Of a stretch of 64,000 bases of DNA, positions 46,501-59,510 are shown piece after piece. Below the pieces are notes generated by a model that did no database searches, was not told where the DNA came from, and was given only the letters and a program-made list of their open reading frames with translations. The stretch comes from Sipunculus nudus (taxonomy: Eukaryota; Annelida; Sipuncula; Golfingiida; Sipunculidae). The stretch spans positions 3,286,001 to 3,350,000 of the forward strand of contig CM049310.1 in NCBI GenBank assembly GCA_026874595.1, in the 5' to 3' direction. Position 1 is the stretch's first letter; every line of letters begins with the position of its first letter. The position numbers and the translations under genes are program-made.

Positions 46501-49500
46501 TATCGACGTGCACGTGAGTATACAATATGTGAATACCATTCAGATATTGTTAATAACAAAAACAGATAACAGTGGATAAATATAACCGTAAAGATTCACT
46601 TTATATCAAAACTATGCTCTGTGCGAAGTACAAATAAAATTTGTTTGCAGTATATTTACAGATTGGTCATGTATCAAGTGTTATATTTGTTCAGTTTTAA
46701 AACACGAACTTTTTTTTATTTTTAAAGCATTAGCTAAATAAAGTAAGATTATGCACACAAAAACCAGAAACAGCACAAACTGTATATATGACTGGAAGGA
46801 AATGATACAATGACCATTATTCAGTCATATAAATAGCATCATTATTTTTTATTGAGATCTGTCACGAGTGTTTCTAAACACCTTAGGTTTAGGTAAGCTA
46901 GTGCTTATATTAATATTATCAATATTATCAATATTATCTTATATCAATTTGCTAGAAATCAGGTCATATGCCGAGCAGAGATCATCAAGGACACAAGCGT
47001 TCACTGGGTGCATGGTTAAACCATGACACCGCGGTATTCCGGTGATAATTAACTGATACATATGAAGACCGTTAATACTGAAGTCCTCGTCACCGTTAAT
47101 GTAACTGGACAGTGTTCAATGTCGGCACATTAACACCTCTTGGCAGCCCTTCTGTTTCAGGGTATAGACTGTGCCTACACACGCCCGGTTATCGCTCAGT
47201 CAGAAAGCCTGCGGGGATATGTACCTCCCCGCTTAATAATTGATAGACTTTTGGAAAGTCGGTAAAAACGGTACAAATGTGGATCAAGGCAGAAGGCCTC
47301 ATTTGGTAAATCTGGATCAAACACGGGACCTGTCCATATTCCGAACGGTATGTGACGCGGCTATTTTGAAATGCAAGAAGAGGACAAAAAGTTCCCAATT
47401 ATATACATATACATCTTAAAAAGAGCCAGGAATTACAGTTGTTCCTGGAGCATTAACAAACAAAATTTGATTCTATTAATAAAATATGTTGTAAACCTTT
47501 CTCTGATGTATTGCTTATTACTTTACAAATTATGTTTAGGTATGTTTTTTCGATTGGCGGTGCAATACATTGTTCACCTGTGAAGGGAATGTTGATGTAT
47601 TGTCTCATAATATTGAAACATTTTGGCCAGGCTTCATTATATTAAAGCGCGATCATCTTGAATGAAACTAACCTGGTCTTCAAGCTAGGATATGCTGGAA
47701 CTACTAAAACGGCAATGTGATCATAGACATTCATGGTTTTCTTAACCTTTGCAATGCCGCTTTTTCTCCATACAAAAGTTTTGTTAGGGTCTGTCAATTA
47801 CAAACTGTTGTCAGGCTCTATAGTACATGAGGCTATGACATTCCACCTAAAAGCCAGTATTTAACCAGTACGTCGGATAAATGCTATAAGATTAAGATAT
47901 TATATAAATATAGTAGAAAGATTTCGTTCTGATGACATAATGATCAAGAATCAGATTTATAAATATTTAATTTACACGAGAAAGTCAAGCTTCAAATAAA
48001 ATATTGAGATGAGCTTACAGACCTGTAAACCACCTGTTCCATTCATATATTAAATATCAGTTATGTCTTGAAAGTGCAGGTAAATAAATGAAAGAATATT
48101 TTAGGTGCAGAAGAGTGTCAAACACGTCATGTAGAAGTTGGCAAAAGACCATAATAGAATAAACAATAACTGATAAATATTTGGTCAAAATCCTCAGTAA
48201 ATACCTGTAGCTTTGTGCATGTGGCCTTTCATTATTTATAATACCTGCAAAAATAGGTTAGGATTGTTTTAGCGGATGCTCAAGTTCGGATCGTCCATCA
48301 GACCCTGTACAGCCGAGTAAATAGGGCACTTCACTGGCACTACATCAGGCTAAAGTATTCCCATAAATATGTGCATTATGACCTGAATGTCAAAGGAGTT
48401 CAGATTTCTTAATTTTTCTAAATCTGAAAAGAATCAGATCAACGAAAGTCATTTGCAATTCTTGCTGAAATACTGATGTATGCAAATATCTTGATTGATA
48501 TACACGTATTAAATCCAGGGGCATTTCGCACTTACATTAATTAACCATGAAAATTTCATCAATATCCTTCGATTCCGGAAATCTCTAATTTACTGAATGT
48601 TAACAGGTACCCCATTAACTATCGAAGTAAGGTTCCTGCTTAATGTATTAAACTTTTTTTCAAATATACCAAAATTCTATCCAGGAAACTTACTATATTG
48701 TATTCAAAATTTAAACGAACGGGCAGATGGATGGACCTTCATTTTTAGTCATTTCTTCTAACGGGTGGGGAACAAAATATTCCTAACATCACATGGACTT
48801 TTTCCTTAATTCAGATATTGCATCTGCTAGCAATATTCCTATCACATTTACAATCCTTCCGGTAACACCTGCTGGTCTTAAAAAAACTGAGCGACCTTTG
48901 GTATTTCCCGGAGTTTCCATCTGGTTATTAGAAGAAGTTTTTAATCAGCTTCTCTGCGTTGTTGGGGGAAGATTATTAAAATATGCCTTGGGCTTCAACA
49001 AAAGGGAGAATTGACAGCCTGCAATATTATTTCATCATCCGGTAAAAATCCCTGTTTTTATATATCATCACCACTGGAAATGAATCGTAATCCTGAAACC
49101 AACATATCTATGACCACTATGAGATGATATGATTGGCAAATGACAGCACGTGTCATCTGATCTAAATGGCCAGAGCAGGATGTCGTAAATAATGTGACCA
49201 ATCGTCCTCTTTTATAATCAACGCATTTATTAAAAATGACGCAATGTGTTATTTTTTTTCCATGAATATGAATATTTTATGAGACATGGGATAGTTAAAT
49301 TTCAAAATCTTTATAAAAATTTTAAAAGTTTTAAAATATTTAACAAACTAAAAGCCGAGATAAATATAATTAATATAGTTTATATCAGATTTCTGAAGTA
49401 TAACAATCATTACATTGGCGCTACAGAGATAAAAAATACTAGACACTCTCGACATTACATTGCAATATAGAAATGAAAGATAAAGACAGTATCTGGCAAC

Positions 49501-50409
49501 TTTCCATCAGACAGACAGAAAAAATAGACCGAGTTGGCCATCGGCAATAAGCCATTTATTGTATACTTCGGTAATATAAGGTTGCCTGCTTTAGCTTTCG
49601 GAGATACAGAGGCTTTACAAATTTAATCTTTGTGACAGAACAGTCAGCAATTGAATGTTTGAATAAGATAATGATGGGCCAGAGTGTGTGTCCATATATA
49701 CATTATCATTGAAATATCTTAAAATTATCAAATATTTGCCTCGTTACATAACATGCACTATATAATCGAATGTACTGGGCTAAGTTGGATTTATGTGTGT
49801 TTTATAGCTTCCCTTTCAATACCTTAATAAATGCAATCCGGAAAAAGGACCAGCATAGATGCAGGCTAAGCCGGCATGAATATTTAGCGGATATTTCGGC
49901 TTGGTATAAAAAGTGCACCAAAGTGTAATAAAGCATGTTCGATATTCGTTTGATTTCTTTTTGTAGTTCATAATCGTCCGATAATCCTTGTTATCCGTGT
50001 GGAATCTAGAGAGAGGATCAAAAGCGGTATTTTTCATGCCAGTAGTTAATTACGGTACAAATGCCAACTTAACGGTACTGCAGTGCGGTACAGTGCGTAC
50101 GTGCTACTTTAATCTACGATTTACGTCCATAGTTGATTTTGCTCCCATCTGCAGCTTTGGTTTACGCATTATTCAATCATTATGATATCCATATCACTGA
50201 GTGGGTGGTTCTGGCTTTTTCTACTCTTTACATGATGAGTGAAACGTTGGAGGTCCGGGCTTACCATAAATAATTTTCGTACCCTGATAAGTTGATGTTA
50301 TAGGAAATGAAGGTCAAATATATACCTGTTGTGCCATTCTACCGGATTAAATATACACTTTAAAAGAGATGACTCATTTATTTGTGTCACTTTAGAGTAC
50401 ACTGTGGCA
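46501..50409. other. Non-coding stretch, no gene recognised
   Basis: About 3.9 kb of AT-rich DNA. A short ATTATCAAT triplication lies at 46910-46940. ORFs (47189-47583, 48793-49014, 49246-49470, 49816-50185) are short, without motifs or good splice sites. Confidence 0.5.
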
Positions 50410-50525
50410 ATTACCGGACGGTCGGACAGCTATTTGGACAGACGACGGCAAGACTGATGACTGATTAAGAGATGACAGAGTGATCGCTATAACACAGATG
50501 ACTTAGTCACCTGGCCTAAAAATGA
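50410..50525. repeat. Solo terminus of the tandem-core element
   Basis: GGACGGTCGGACAG..GACGACGG, GAGTGATCGCTATAACACAG and ATGACTTAGTCACCTGGCCT match the right end of the 22284 element (GAGTGATCGCTATAGCTCAG). No core or second end is nearby. Confidence 0.65.
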
Positions 50526-51879
50526 TAATCGACTGATCGGCTGACAATGGAACATTTAAATATATTTTCGAAGAATTCAAAAGCATATCTCCTTCACCCT
50601 TCATATCCGTTATAAGGTTTTCACAGGAATCTCTCAACAAAGGACTTGATCAATTTACCTGCACGGGCCGTGTGGCCTATATCCCAAGATCAAATAAATT
50701 CCTATGTAACCGAGAGTTCCAATATGTGCATATCCGTTTCAAGCAGAATGCTTTTGAGAAATATAAAGTAATATACAAAATTAAAATGCAGCAAGATTAG
50801 TTCAGTCGTGAAATAACAACAAGAGAACATGTTATATTTGGATTATCTGTGAGTAATGACACCAAACGTCTGAGGGTTGGTCTCGGTTTTACTGTTCTGT
50901 GAGTCCCTGTAGAACACGTTATAGATGTACCTCGTCAGACCTCACAGTACAGCACAGACTGTCGCCAAGTATAAACGTAAGAACTTCCCTGTAGGGGTTA
51001 ATAACTTGAGTAGGAATAATAACTTAATCCAAATACTTTCAACGGCACCATGACAACACAATTGGAATAAAAACACTGCGTAGAGTTTTAGGCGTAATAT
51101 CTGTCTTTTCTATTATTTATTGTGCTTAATCTCGGATAATCACTGATACTGCCGGAACTTATAATTTATGGTAATAATAACTGTCTTTCAAACCAGGGGA
51201 CAACTTTATCATTATGTTGCTGTATATTTCGCACGAGAGTACTGTACACGCCAGACGGTGCCCCCGTGGCACCCCAAGTAGATCCCAGGAACTGGCGGAG
51301 CGCGTAGCTTTGCCATAGAAGTTATCTGCATACAACTTAGGACGTCAAATATAACCCCAAAACTTCAATAATTCATTATGGAAATGATGTAGTATATCAT
51401 ATAGTAAGTTTGAAAAAATGGAATAATGTTTTGAATATGATGCAACTGACGGTAGTCTCTTTCTCTTTCTAATTTCTTCTTCTTATTTTAAATTTTTTAT
51501 TTTATTTTTTTTTTCATGTCTTTTCATAAATATTGCCTTTAATACAGGGAAAACTGTGATTTTTGTCATATTATGATTCCGATTGATTTGATAGCTCTCT
51601 CATGGGTGTTTATCTTCGGCAAAATTTTCAAGGCAATATCGTGAAAGGTTCTTGAGATAATGACGGAAATACAGGTGGACGCACAGACGAACTGTTGAAA
51701 AGCCTAATTATAGGGGCACTCGCTTAGGCATGGCCCTTATTACCACTGTGCCTTTACACTGATTTATTAACTAGTATTTATAACATATTTATTCATAAAT
51801 AAGATTCTGCAATCATTTTTTATATCTATAGACTTTTATATCTATAGACTTGGTGTAAAGGTGAAAGCCATTAAGTCTC
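50526..51879. other. Non-coding stretch, no gene recognised
   Basis: Contains a pyrimidine-rich stretch at 51461-51520 and a 17-bp direct duplication (TATATCTATAGACTT) at 51820-51850. A minus-strand donor-like site near 50655 has no convincing exon. Confidence 0.45.
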
Positions 51880-52994
51880 TATTTAGAGAAAAATAAAAAA
51901 TATTGATACAAAAACACCATTATCTGAATTACTAATGCATTGTCACCATGATTCTTTTCATGCATAATGATCATGGAGAGTTTCATAAGTTTCGGATGGT
52001 TGGTGTCGCTACATGTATATTTTGATTTTTTACGCATTTTACTCTGTTTTTGAATCCATCAAAGAAGCAGTTATCCGTTAACCAGGCACAAATCGTAACC
52101 ACTAGACCTGGAATCGTCTTACTTGACATTCAGGGAGGTCTTCGAAAAAACTCCTTCGAAACCTGAAATGAGGTGTCTGTTACCCATATCCTATGAGCCA
52201 TGGGCTCTTAAGTACCCTACAGAATAATAAAAAAAATCAATACTAAAGCTCCAGTATCTGAATAACTAACGCATTGATCACCATGACTTTTTGCATGCAT
52301 TTTGATCATGGAGAGTTTCATCAGTTCATGCAGACTGGTGGTGCCTGTAATTTCTTCAATATTTACGAATTTTTACTCAATATATTTTAGACCTTCAAAG
52401 GAGCGGTTATCCTTTAACCAGGCACAAATCGTAACCACTGAACCTGGAATCTTCTAACTTGACATCCGGGGAGGTCCGTACAAAATCTCCTTAGAAACCT
52501 GAAATGAGGTCATAGTGACCAATCTTCTGCAAGGCATGTAAAAGAGCATTATTAGAACATCTTACAGGACACATTAAATGGTTGGTTTGTTGGACCTATA
52601 AACTTCTAATTTGATTAGGATCCAGGGAGTTTCCAGTAAAAATTTTTTGGAAACCAGAAATAATGTCACTGTGACCTATATTCTGCAAGCTGTGTTTTTA
52701 CAGATAGGCACAAATAGTGGCAGCTGGATGTAGAATAAGGTCACCGTACTCTATATCTAAGGTCTATGGGCAAAATGCATGATTTGAGTACCCTGGGAGT
52801 TATATTACCCATTGTTTAAGGTTCCTTGTTTTATTCAGAAATCACGGCCTCGCCAGTTATATCAAGACACCAATCGTTACTGCTTGACATAGAAACTTTT
52901 TTTTTCATAATATCCCGGTAGGTCCTTGGTAAATCCGCTTGCATACCAAAAAGCATTAAAGTCAGCTGAGCGTCATGACCCATGGGTCACTTGT
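51880..52994. mobile_element. Tandem-core dispersed element, reverse-oriented, start-truncated
   Basis: Ends with GTCAGCTGAGCGTCATGACC and CATGGGTCACTTG, the complement of the left end of the 22284 element. About three units of 300-340 bp precede it (AACCAGGCACAAATCGTAACC at about 52079 and 52418; GCATGCAT..TGATCATGGAGAG at about 51960 and 52296). The TTTTTAGCTCAG end is missing. Units grow more diverged towards the right. Confidence 0.8.
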
Positions 52995-53499
52995 TTTACT
53001 AGTCCTAACCAATACTCCCATAATGTTCCCATGATAATGTAAATTCATACGGCACGGCGGAGATATATACACTTCGGTATACACTTTCAAATTAGAGTAA
53101 AACTGTTTGCAAAAGGTTCACGTATACAAAACACATGAGGGTATAAGCGTTTTCTGGAAGTTACAACACAAAAGAATACCTGCCAGGAAGTTGTAAATAA
53201 AGCGAATAAAGAATTATTTTGTCATTAAATGCATCATCCGTATCATGCAATCCAATCATAAGACATGATTTCTTTTTTTTTTTCAAACAACCAGTCGCCT
53301 TTACTTTTGGTGATATGAGGTCATGTGACCTAAGATTTACGTCGCTTACTGAATTTACTGTAAAATACTCTTGATTTAGCGGAGGAAATTTGCTTTCTTG
53401 GTCGGAGCAAATGGTGACACCCTTTAGAGCACTTCGTCATTTCCTGAGACTGCGCGTATGACACTCCTAGTTAGACTGAATTATTTTTGTCCTACTCAC

Positions 53500-53621
53500 C
53501 TGACACGGGTCTATATCGTGAAGCACGTCCTCTGTGCTTATAACAGGCACAGCACGCCAAATATAGAACCACGCTCACCGTCACCACGACAACCACCATG
53601 CATCCCAGAAGGATCCACAAC
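53500..53621 (-). CDS. Candidate exon encoding a transmembrane segment
   Basis: A 122-bp minus-strand exon with near-consensus splice sites: acceptor TTGTTTTTCTGCAG and donor GTGTCAG followed by GTGAGT. One base plus 40 codons plus one base (phase 2 in, phase 1 out). The peptide starts LWILLGCMVVVVVTVSVVLY, continues LACCAC and then turns basic: YKHRGRASRYRPVS. That is a single hydrophobic helix of about 22-25 residues, a Cys cluster typical of palmitoylated juxtamembrane sites, and a positive stop-transfer stretch, so the C-terminal side should be cytosolic (type I topology). The protein is not identified. No neighbouring exon was confirmed, so the gene continues outside what I can see. Confidence 0.6.
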
Positions 53622-54961
53622 CTGCAGAAAAACAATACACGTAATGATCCCTGAATGGTAAGATAGAAAAAAATATTCGGAATATATATCTCCTTAAGAA
53701 GATGCTATTTACTGCAACAGAAAAAAAATATGAATGATTCATAAGCATGTTCACGCGTGGGATGAAACCTGGCAACCGATGACGAAAGGATAGGTGATTA
53801 ATATTTTCCATTATATAAATATTACTGAAGGGGTTTAAAAGTAAGGTTGGATTTTCTCAGCACTTTTTCCCAGAAATCAAGGTGCTAGGACGATATTAAT
53901 ACTTTATTAACAAAACGGAATTATATGGAAATTTATTCAATAATCTTAAATGTCCGAGCGACTGGAACTCTAATCGAGTCAAAATTGACGCGCGCGGGGC
54001 TTGAGAAACCATTCTTTTTGGGCCTAATTAGTTGTTAGATTCGTAATGTTACTTTTACATATGCTTTTGCCTATAGACCGTGAACTGTACCCGGCATTGT
54101 TTATACTTATATGTTGGAACACGCAGTCGTGTTTTTTTCTGTCATCACAGGAGAAGGATTAAAAGAATTTAACACACTTTTATTACGTAGCAAATTAATT
54201 AACGTGCGGGTAGGTAAAAAAATATAAATAAAATTATTTTTATTGAAAAATAGATGTAAATATATTGGGTATTTCTTTTTGTAACATTTTGTAAGGAAAG
54301 GTCATTCATAGGTACATTTGAATTATTTAAAACACAGAAATGAAACGATTTTTTTTTTGTTCTTTATTAACTCAAGAGAAACCCATATTGTGACGGAAAT
54401 GCTCATATTCATCGATGTTTCCGTTTTCTTTAAGATTGGAGTGATTTTTCCTTTGTCCCCAGGCACGTACAGGATATTTTATACCGTGGGCAGTGTTTTG
54501 CAAAAGGAAGGCACTTGATGGTCTTTGTTTCTTTGTATCTTCGCCATCTGCGCAGAGGGTATTCGTGGGCAGGCGCCGGAAGCTGACAAAATTACCCGAC
54601 ACATACATTTTTCAGATGTTGGTCCAGGACATTAAACAACTGATATTATTCTACATTATCATAGTGGGAGTTTATTACGTCCTCGTAAGAATCGTGTATG
54701 CACTTGCTTTTTTTCTACTACAGGCGAATCCATGGAAGAAGATATTTAAGCCGTAACCTATAGTGTGGGGGCATATGTCACCGAGTAATTTTTCCCTGTA
54801 AAAAGTGGACACCCTACATTTTTGTGATCCTTAGACCCTAAACTTTACAAAAAAATATGGTGCCAATTTTTCTAAAGTGGTTTTGTCATTTTTTCAGGTC
54901 AAATTTGATTTTAGAGCAAAAATTGAGGACCATAATATATAAATATTTCATACAGAGAGAT
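53622..54961. other. Non-coding, possible intron of the transmembrane-exon gene
   Basis: No second exon with comparable splice sites was found on the minus strand. ORFs at 54318-54756 are hydrophobic or low-complexity and unrecognised. Confidence 0.4.
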
Positions 54962-54967
54962 ATTTAG

Positions 54968-56960
54968 TACGGTGGCTGATTTAGGACACAGAAAAAAAAA
55001 TATTTATCTCGTGATCTCGAGATATCATCTCGCGATCTCGACATAGAATTTCGCAAAAAAAAAATTTAGGAAGCAAAAAAAAATTTTAGTCGGCAAAAAA
55101 AAAAATTTAGGAAGCAAATAAAAAAAAAACTTAGGAAGCATAAATTAAAATTTTATGAAGCAAAAAAAAAAATTTTTTAGGAAGCAAAAAAAAAATTTTA
55201 GGAAGAAAAAAAAAATTTAGGAAGCATAAAAAAAAATTTTATGAAGCAAAAAAAAAAATTTTTAGGAAGCAAAAAAAAAAAAAATTTTAGGAAGCAAAAA
55301 AAAAAAATTTAGAACGAAACCCCAGCTGGGAATGGGTCTTATAACGTCACTTTGACGTATAAACATATTATCTAAAGGCTACTTGTATACAAGCCACTTG
55401 AGCAAGTGTTAACATACAGATAAAAACATGTAACCGAGTTATTGAAAGATCACTAGTTCACTAGATCACTAGAGCATGTGAAGCAATGCAGTATTTGTCA
55501 TTTACAGAAATCTGTAATCTCTGAATCGAAGCCAGATGTTTTTGCCGGACGTCTTTCTATTACGATCGGTGGCAATTTTTGCACCCCCCCCCCCCCGACC
55601 CATGTTATAAAAAAAACGTGGATATAGACAAAGACACCGCCTTTACCCATGGCATTGGCTCATTTTTATGAAAGATTAATATATTATGTTTACCTAGATT
55701 ATGTTTATGATTACTTTCACTTCTTTAATATGTATATGCAGAGTTAGCCTGTATTACAAAGATTCTATAAATAAGGCAGGTTTCAATAGCGACTTTAAGA
55801 CCAAAGCATAGCATTTTGCTGAAGAAAAATCATGATGAGAGATATGATCGAAATTTTAAACCGTTTATTTATTAATATAAAACATTTATGAAGATAGGTT
55901 GATTAAATTGATCTGAGCTATAGTAAGAGCTATAGTGGATCAAGACTTGGGCTTTAGAGGCTGAAGCAACGCCCCTCCCCTCCCCGACCCCCCCCCCCCC
56001 CTCAGCGTACCTACCCGAAAACACAGTAATCAGTTTTAGCATATTTTAATTTATGATGGTCTTATACTTGTTCCATAAAACGACACACCATTTCAATAAA
56101 ACAAAAGCTGAAAGAAATTGTACAAAAAGCGTGTTTCTATAAGAAGCTCATATTTGTTTGTATTCTTAAAATAATAAGGTACCCACAATGCAAGCATGCA
56201 GACCTAAACATTTCTATTTGAGTGATTTAACAGACATGGCTCCGAATCCGCCGTTCAGGTAGAATGTTTCAGATTCTTTAGGCTTTGACATCTTCCTTAC
56301 GGAAATGAATATTGAATATTAAATATTGAATTTATATTGAACTTTTCTTCAACTCGCCTTATCTCAGGGGATATACAAACTTGATTGATTTTAAATTAAT
56401 TATATTGTATTACCGTTCAGTTAAACACAGTATACATGGTCTTTGTTTTATAATTGTAATAGTAAGCACTCTTAACGTATACTGTCCCCATAAGGTTGCT
56501 ATGTTTTATGTCAATTCAGCTTCGAATGGTTCGTACAAGTGTGACATTTTTTCTGGAGATCTAGAAAGATAATTTTTTTTTGCTTTCTAAAATTTTTTTT
56601 TTTTGCTTCCTAAAAAAATTTTTTTTTGCTTCCTAAAATTTTTTTTTTGCTTCCTAAAAATTTTTTTTTGCTTCCTAAAATTTTTTTTTTTTGCTTTCTA
56701 AAATTTTTTTTTTTTTTGCTTCCTAAAAAAAATTTTTTTTGCTTCCTAAAATTTTTTTTTTTGCTTCCTAAAAATTTTTTTTTTGCTTCCTAAAATTTTT
56801 TTTTTTGCTTCCTAAAATTTTTTTTTTTTGCTTCCTAAAATTTTTTTTTTGCTTCCTAAAAATTTTTTTTTTGCGAAGTTCTATGTCGAGATCTCGAGAT
56901 GTTATCTCGAGATCTCGAGATAAATATTTTTTTTTTCTGTGTCCTAAATCAGCCACCGTA
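54968..56960. mobile_element. Foldback transposon FB-2 with 6-bp target duplication
   Basis: A 1,993-bp element. Both ends begin TACGGTGGCTGATTTAGGAC read inward, then CACAG, an A-run and TATTTATCTCG with CTCGAGATCTCGAGAT palindromes. Inside these lie inverted arrays of about 20-bp units: AGGAAGC plus an A-run plus ATTT (55041-55315) and the complement (about 56568-56880). The flanks are ATTTAG at 54962-54967 and 56961-56966. The central 1.2 kb carries C-tracts (55585-55597 and 55989-56001) and no transposase ORF. It shares the first 10 bp, the TAGGACA word and the ATCTCG palindromes with FB-1, but differs in the inner arrays. Confidence 0.9.
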
Positions 56961-56966
56961 ATTTAG

Positions 56967-59043
56967 CAACAAAACACCTCAAAATGGTTAGTTAGATATA
57001 TTACATCACAATAACTTAGACTAGACACTCAAAGACTGCGTTAAGACGTTTTCTACACTATTAGAGAGCACCCGTAGAGCGCAAACCTCCGCCAACACAT
57101 GGATCCTCATCAAGATCCATCAGACTAATCATGAAAATTTATCAGCAATTGTTTGTCCACCAGTATATTGTTCTACAAAATTTCATTGATGAATTCATTT
57201 AAAAAAATCATATAGAGACAACAAGGTATCCTTGGGTAGTTTGTGCAATGTACATCTGGCGGACCACTTGCTGATTTCAGGCAACCTGTATCGTATACAG
57301 TATGGCTCCACTTTCCTTGGTTTTTACCAGTGACTAAATATTTGCTTCATTTATACATAACATATGAAAATGGCCCTGTTATTCTTCCATTTGATATGAT
57401 TTTGTTATTGCGTCATCCTATTGTTCGATTATTAGATCACCAACATCACTGTCCGCTCGCTGATAGTGAAGGTATAGAAACCCGCTTCTTATACGGTTAG
57501 TTCATCAAAAGTATATTTAAAGGTTCCTAAGGAATTCTAGGGAGTATTTTTATGTTTTGGTCATAATCCAAAAAATAATTTGTAAAATTTTAAGGCGGAT
57601 GACTAAATTTTTTTGCATATTTTGTGAAGAATAAACAACAGTAAAAAGGACAACTTTGACTGGATTTAGTGCCAGATCCTCACTAACCCAAACCAAAGTT
57701 TTAGGAAATTCTACATATAGTCCACCATTCACAGTGAAATGGAGTACATATTAAGAAGCAAAATAATAATAACAATAATAATAACATTGTTCATATAACC
57801 TCAGCTCTGTGCGGGCAATAGCATATCATTCGGGAGCAATTATACCTTCTGTGGAGTAGCAATTTTCATCAGTTATTTACAGACATTTATTTACAGACAT
57901 TTACAGTAGATTAAGACATGTAAAGGACAGATAATCAACATTGAATGAAATGCATGTTTTGCTGCAGAATTCATTAAGGAGAGTGTTTTGAAAAAGAAAA
58001 CAAAGGGACCTTAAAAATTAAGAATTTTAGAAAAGTCCTGTTGAAGGAAAAAAACTTGAAGTAAATATCAAATCATAACAAAAAAAGTGTCATCATTAGT
58101 TATAATGTTATCGAACGTGTTTACAGTTGTTCTTCTATCCCATCTTTAACCCCCCCCCCCCGATGGTCTATTTTTTAATCTATTTTGTTTGGTGCGCCAA
58201 TTTCTTTTATACATTTATGAGAATATGAAACCGAGGCATTCAGGTTATACCAGTAAAATAACAAAAACGGACAAATCTTAACAGAAACTATGGTAAAACC
58301 AATGGTAAAGTTTAAATATAACAATGGTAAAGTTAAATGCTGGTTATTGTTGAATTCTTGTCGCTTTTTCATTATCCTTAAATGACTTGTGATAGCACAG
58401 TGGCTACATAGGCTGTTCCATCCGTCGGAGCAAGATCACTGGTACAACATTCATTTTTTTTTATGAAAATAGTAATCTGTAGACAATCAGTAGCACCCAG
58501 CTTGTTCTATCTATATATAATGCGAATTATGAAATAAAGAATAAAGAAAATTCTATTCTTATTCAATACATAAATGCCTTTAATGTAATTAGAGGTTTTT
58601 CCATTTCTTTTTGGTTATTGTATTTTTAATAAAAAGGCCATAAAAACAATAACAAAATTGTTTGGGTTATAATATGGGGACCGGTATATAGGAAGTCAAC
58701 ATTAAGGTTGTTTTAACAGCACATACAAATTCCCTTTTAAGTACATTGAACTTTTCTGAAACGGTACATGTTCCAGTAATTTTCAAGGAACCAAGTCTCA
58801 AATAATCTGTGCTTAGTTCGTGTTTCTTACTGCTGGTCCAACTTACTGCTTAATGATCTCACCTAAATAATAAATTGTTAAAAAGTAGAAATAATCATTA
58901 TTTGTACGTTTATTTGGCAAATGTTAAAATTAAATATTAAAACGTGTCTTGTAAACAATATTTTTTTCAAAATGATTTTGCAAGAAAATACAATTGTGTA
59001 TGAATGCATCACATCTCTCTTTCTTTCTGTCTCTCTCCTTCTC

Positions 59044-59046
<3 letters not shown>
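56967..59046. other. Non-coding stretch, no gene recognised
   Basis: AT-rich. A short ACATTTATTTACAG duplication lies near 57881-57905 and an 11-C run at 58150-58160. The ORF at 57243-57500 has no motif. Confidence 0.5.
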
Positions 59047-59116
<70 letters not shown>

Positions 59117-59141
59117 GTATATATATGTGTGTGTGTGTGTG
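59047..59141. repeat. Compound microsatellite (CT)n(TA)n(GT)n
   Basis: CT to about 59075, TA to about 59103, then TA/TG-interrupted and GT to 59141. Confidence 0.96.
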
Positions 59142-59298
59142 TAATTATACAAATAGATGGAGCAAATTTTGTCAGACATTTTTACTTCTACGTAGTTTCG
59201 TGCAACGTGCTGCACTCACTGTCTGATTGATTATATAGCTCTGATGTCATACCATTGAGCACTCTAGCAGTTGCTAATTGCAGTAAACCATTAGATTA

Positions 59299-59304
<6 letters not shown>

Positions 59305-59344
<40 letters not shown>
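59305..59344. repeat. (TA)n microsatellite
   Basis: About 40 bp of TA with one GTA interruption. Confidence 0.95.
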
Positions 59345-59400
59345 TAAGTATAATGGAAGTTGTATAGCCGTGTTAGTCTGTAGTGGAAGTGTATGTTTGG

Positions 59401-59472
59401 AGTAAGAGTGAAGCCTTTTAGATAGACTAATATCAATAAACATGTTACTATCTAAAAGGCGTCACTCTTACT
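59401..59472. repeat. 72-bp hairpin-forming inverted repeat
   Basis: AGTAAGAGTGAAGCCTTTTA at 59401 is complementary to TAAAAGGCGTCACTCTTACT ending at 59472. The arms are about 26 bp with one mismatch and the loop is about 20 nt. Confidence 0.85.
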
Positions 59473-59486
59473 CTCTCTCTCTCTTC

Positions 59487-59510
59487 ACACACACACATAT
59501 GTGTGTGTGT
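59487..59510. repeat. 24-bp perfect palindrome (CA)n-TA-(TG)n
   Basis: ACACACACACATATG followed by TGTGTGTGT is self-complementary. It follows a (CT)n run next to the hairpin at 59401. Confidence 0.95.

Noticed and set aside
50600-50720. Minus-strand exon ending at a CAG/GTAAAT donor near 50655
   Set aside because: The open frame between plausible sites is under 50 nt and has no support.
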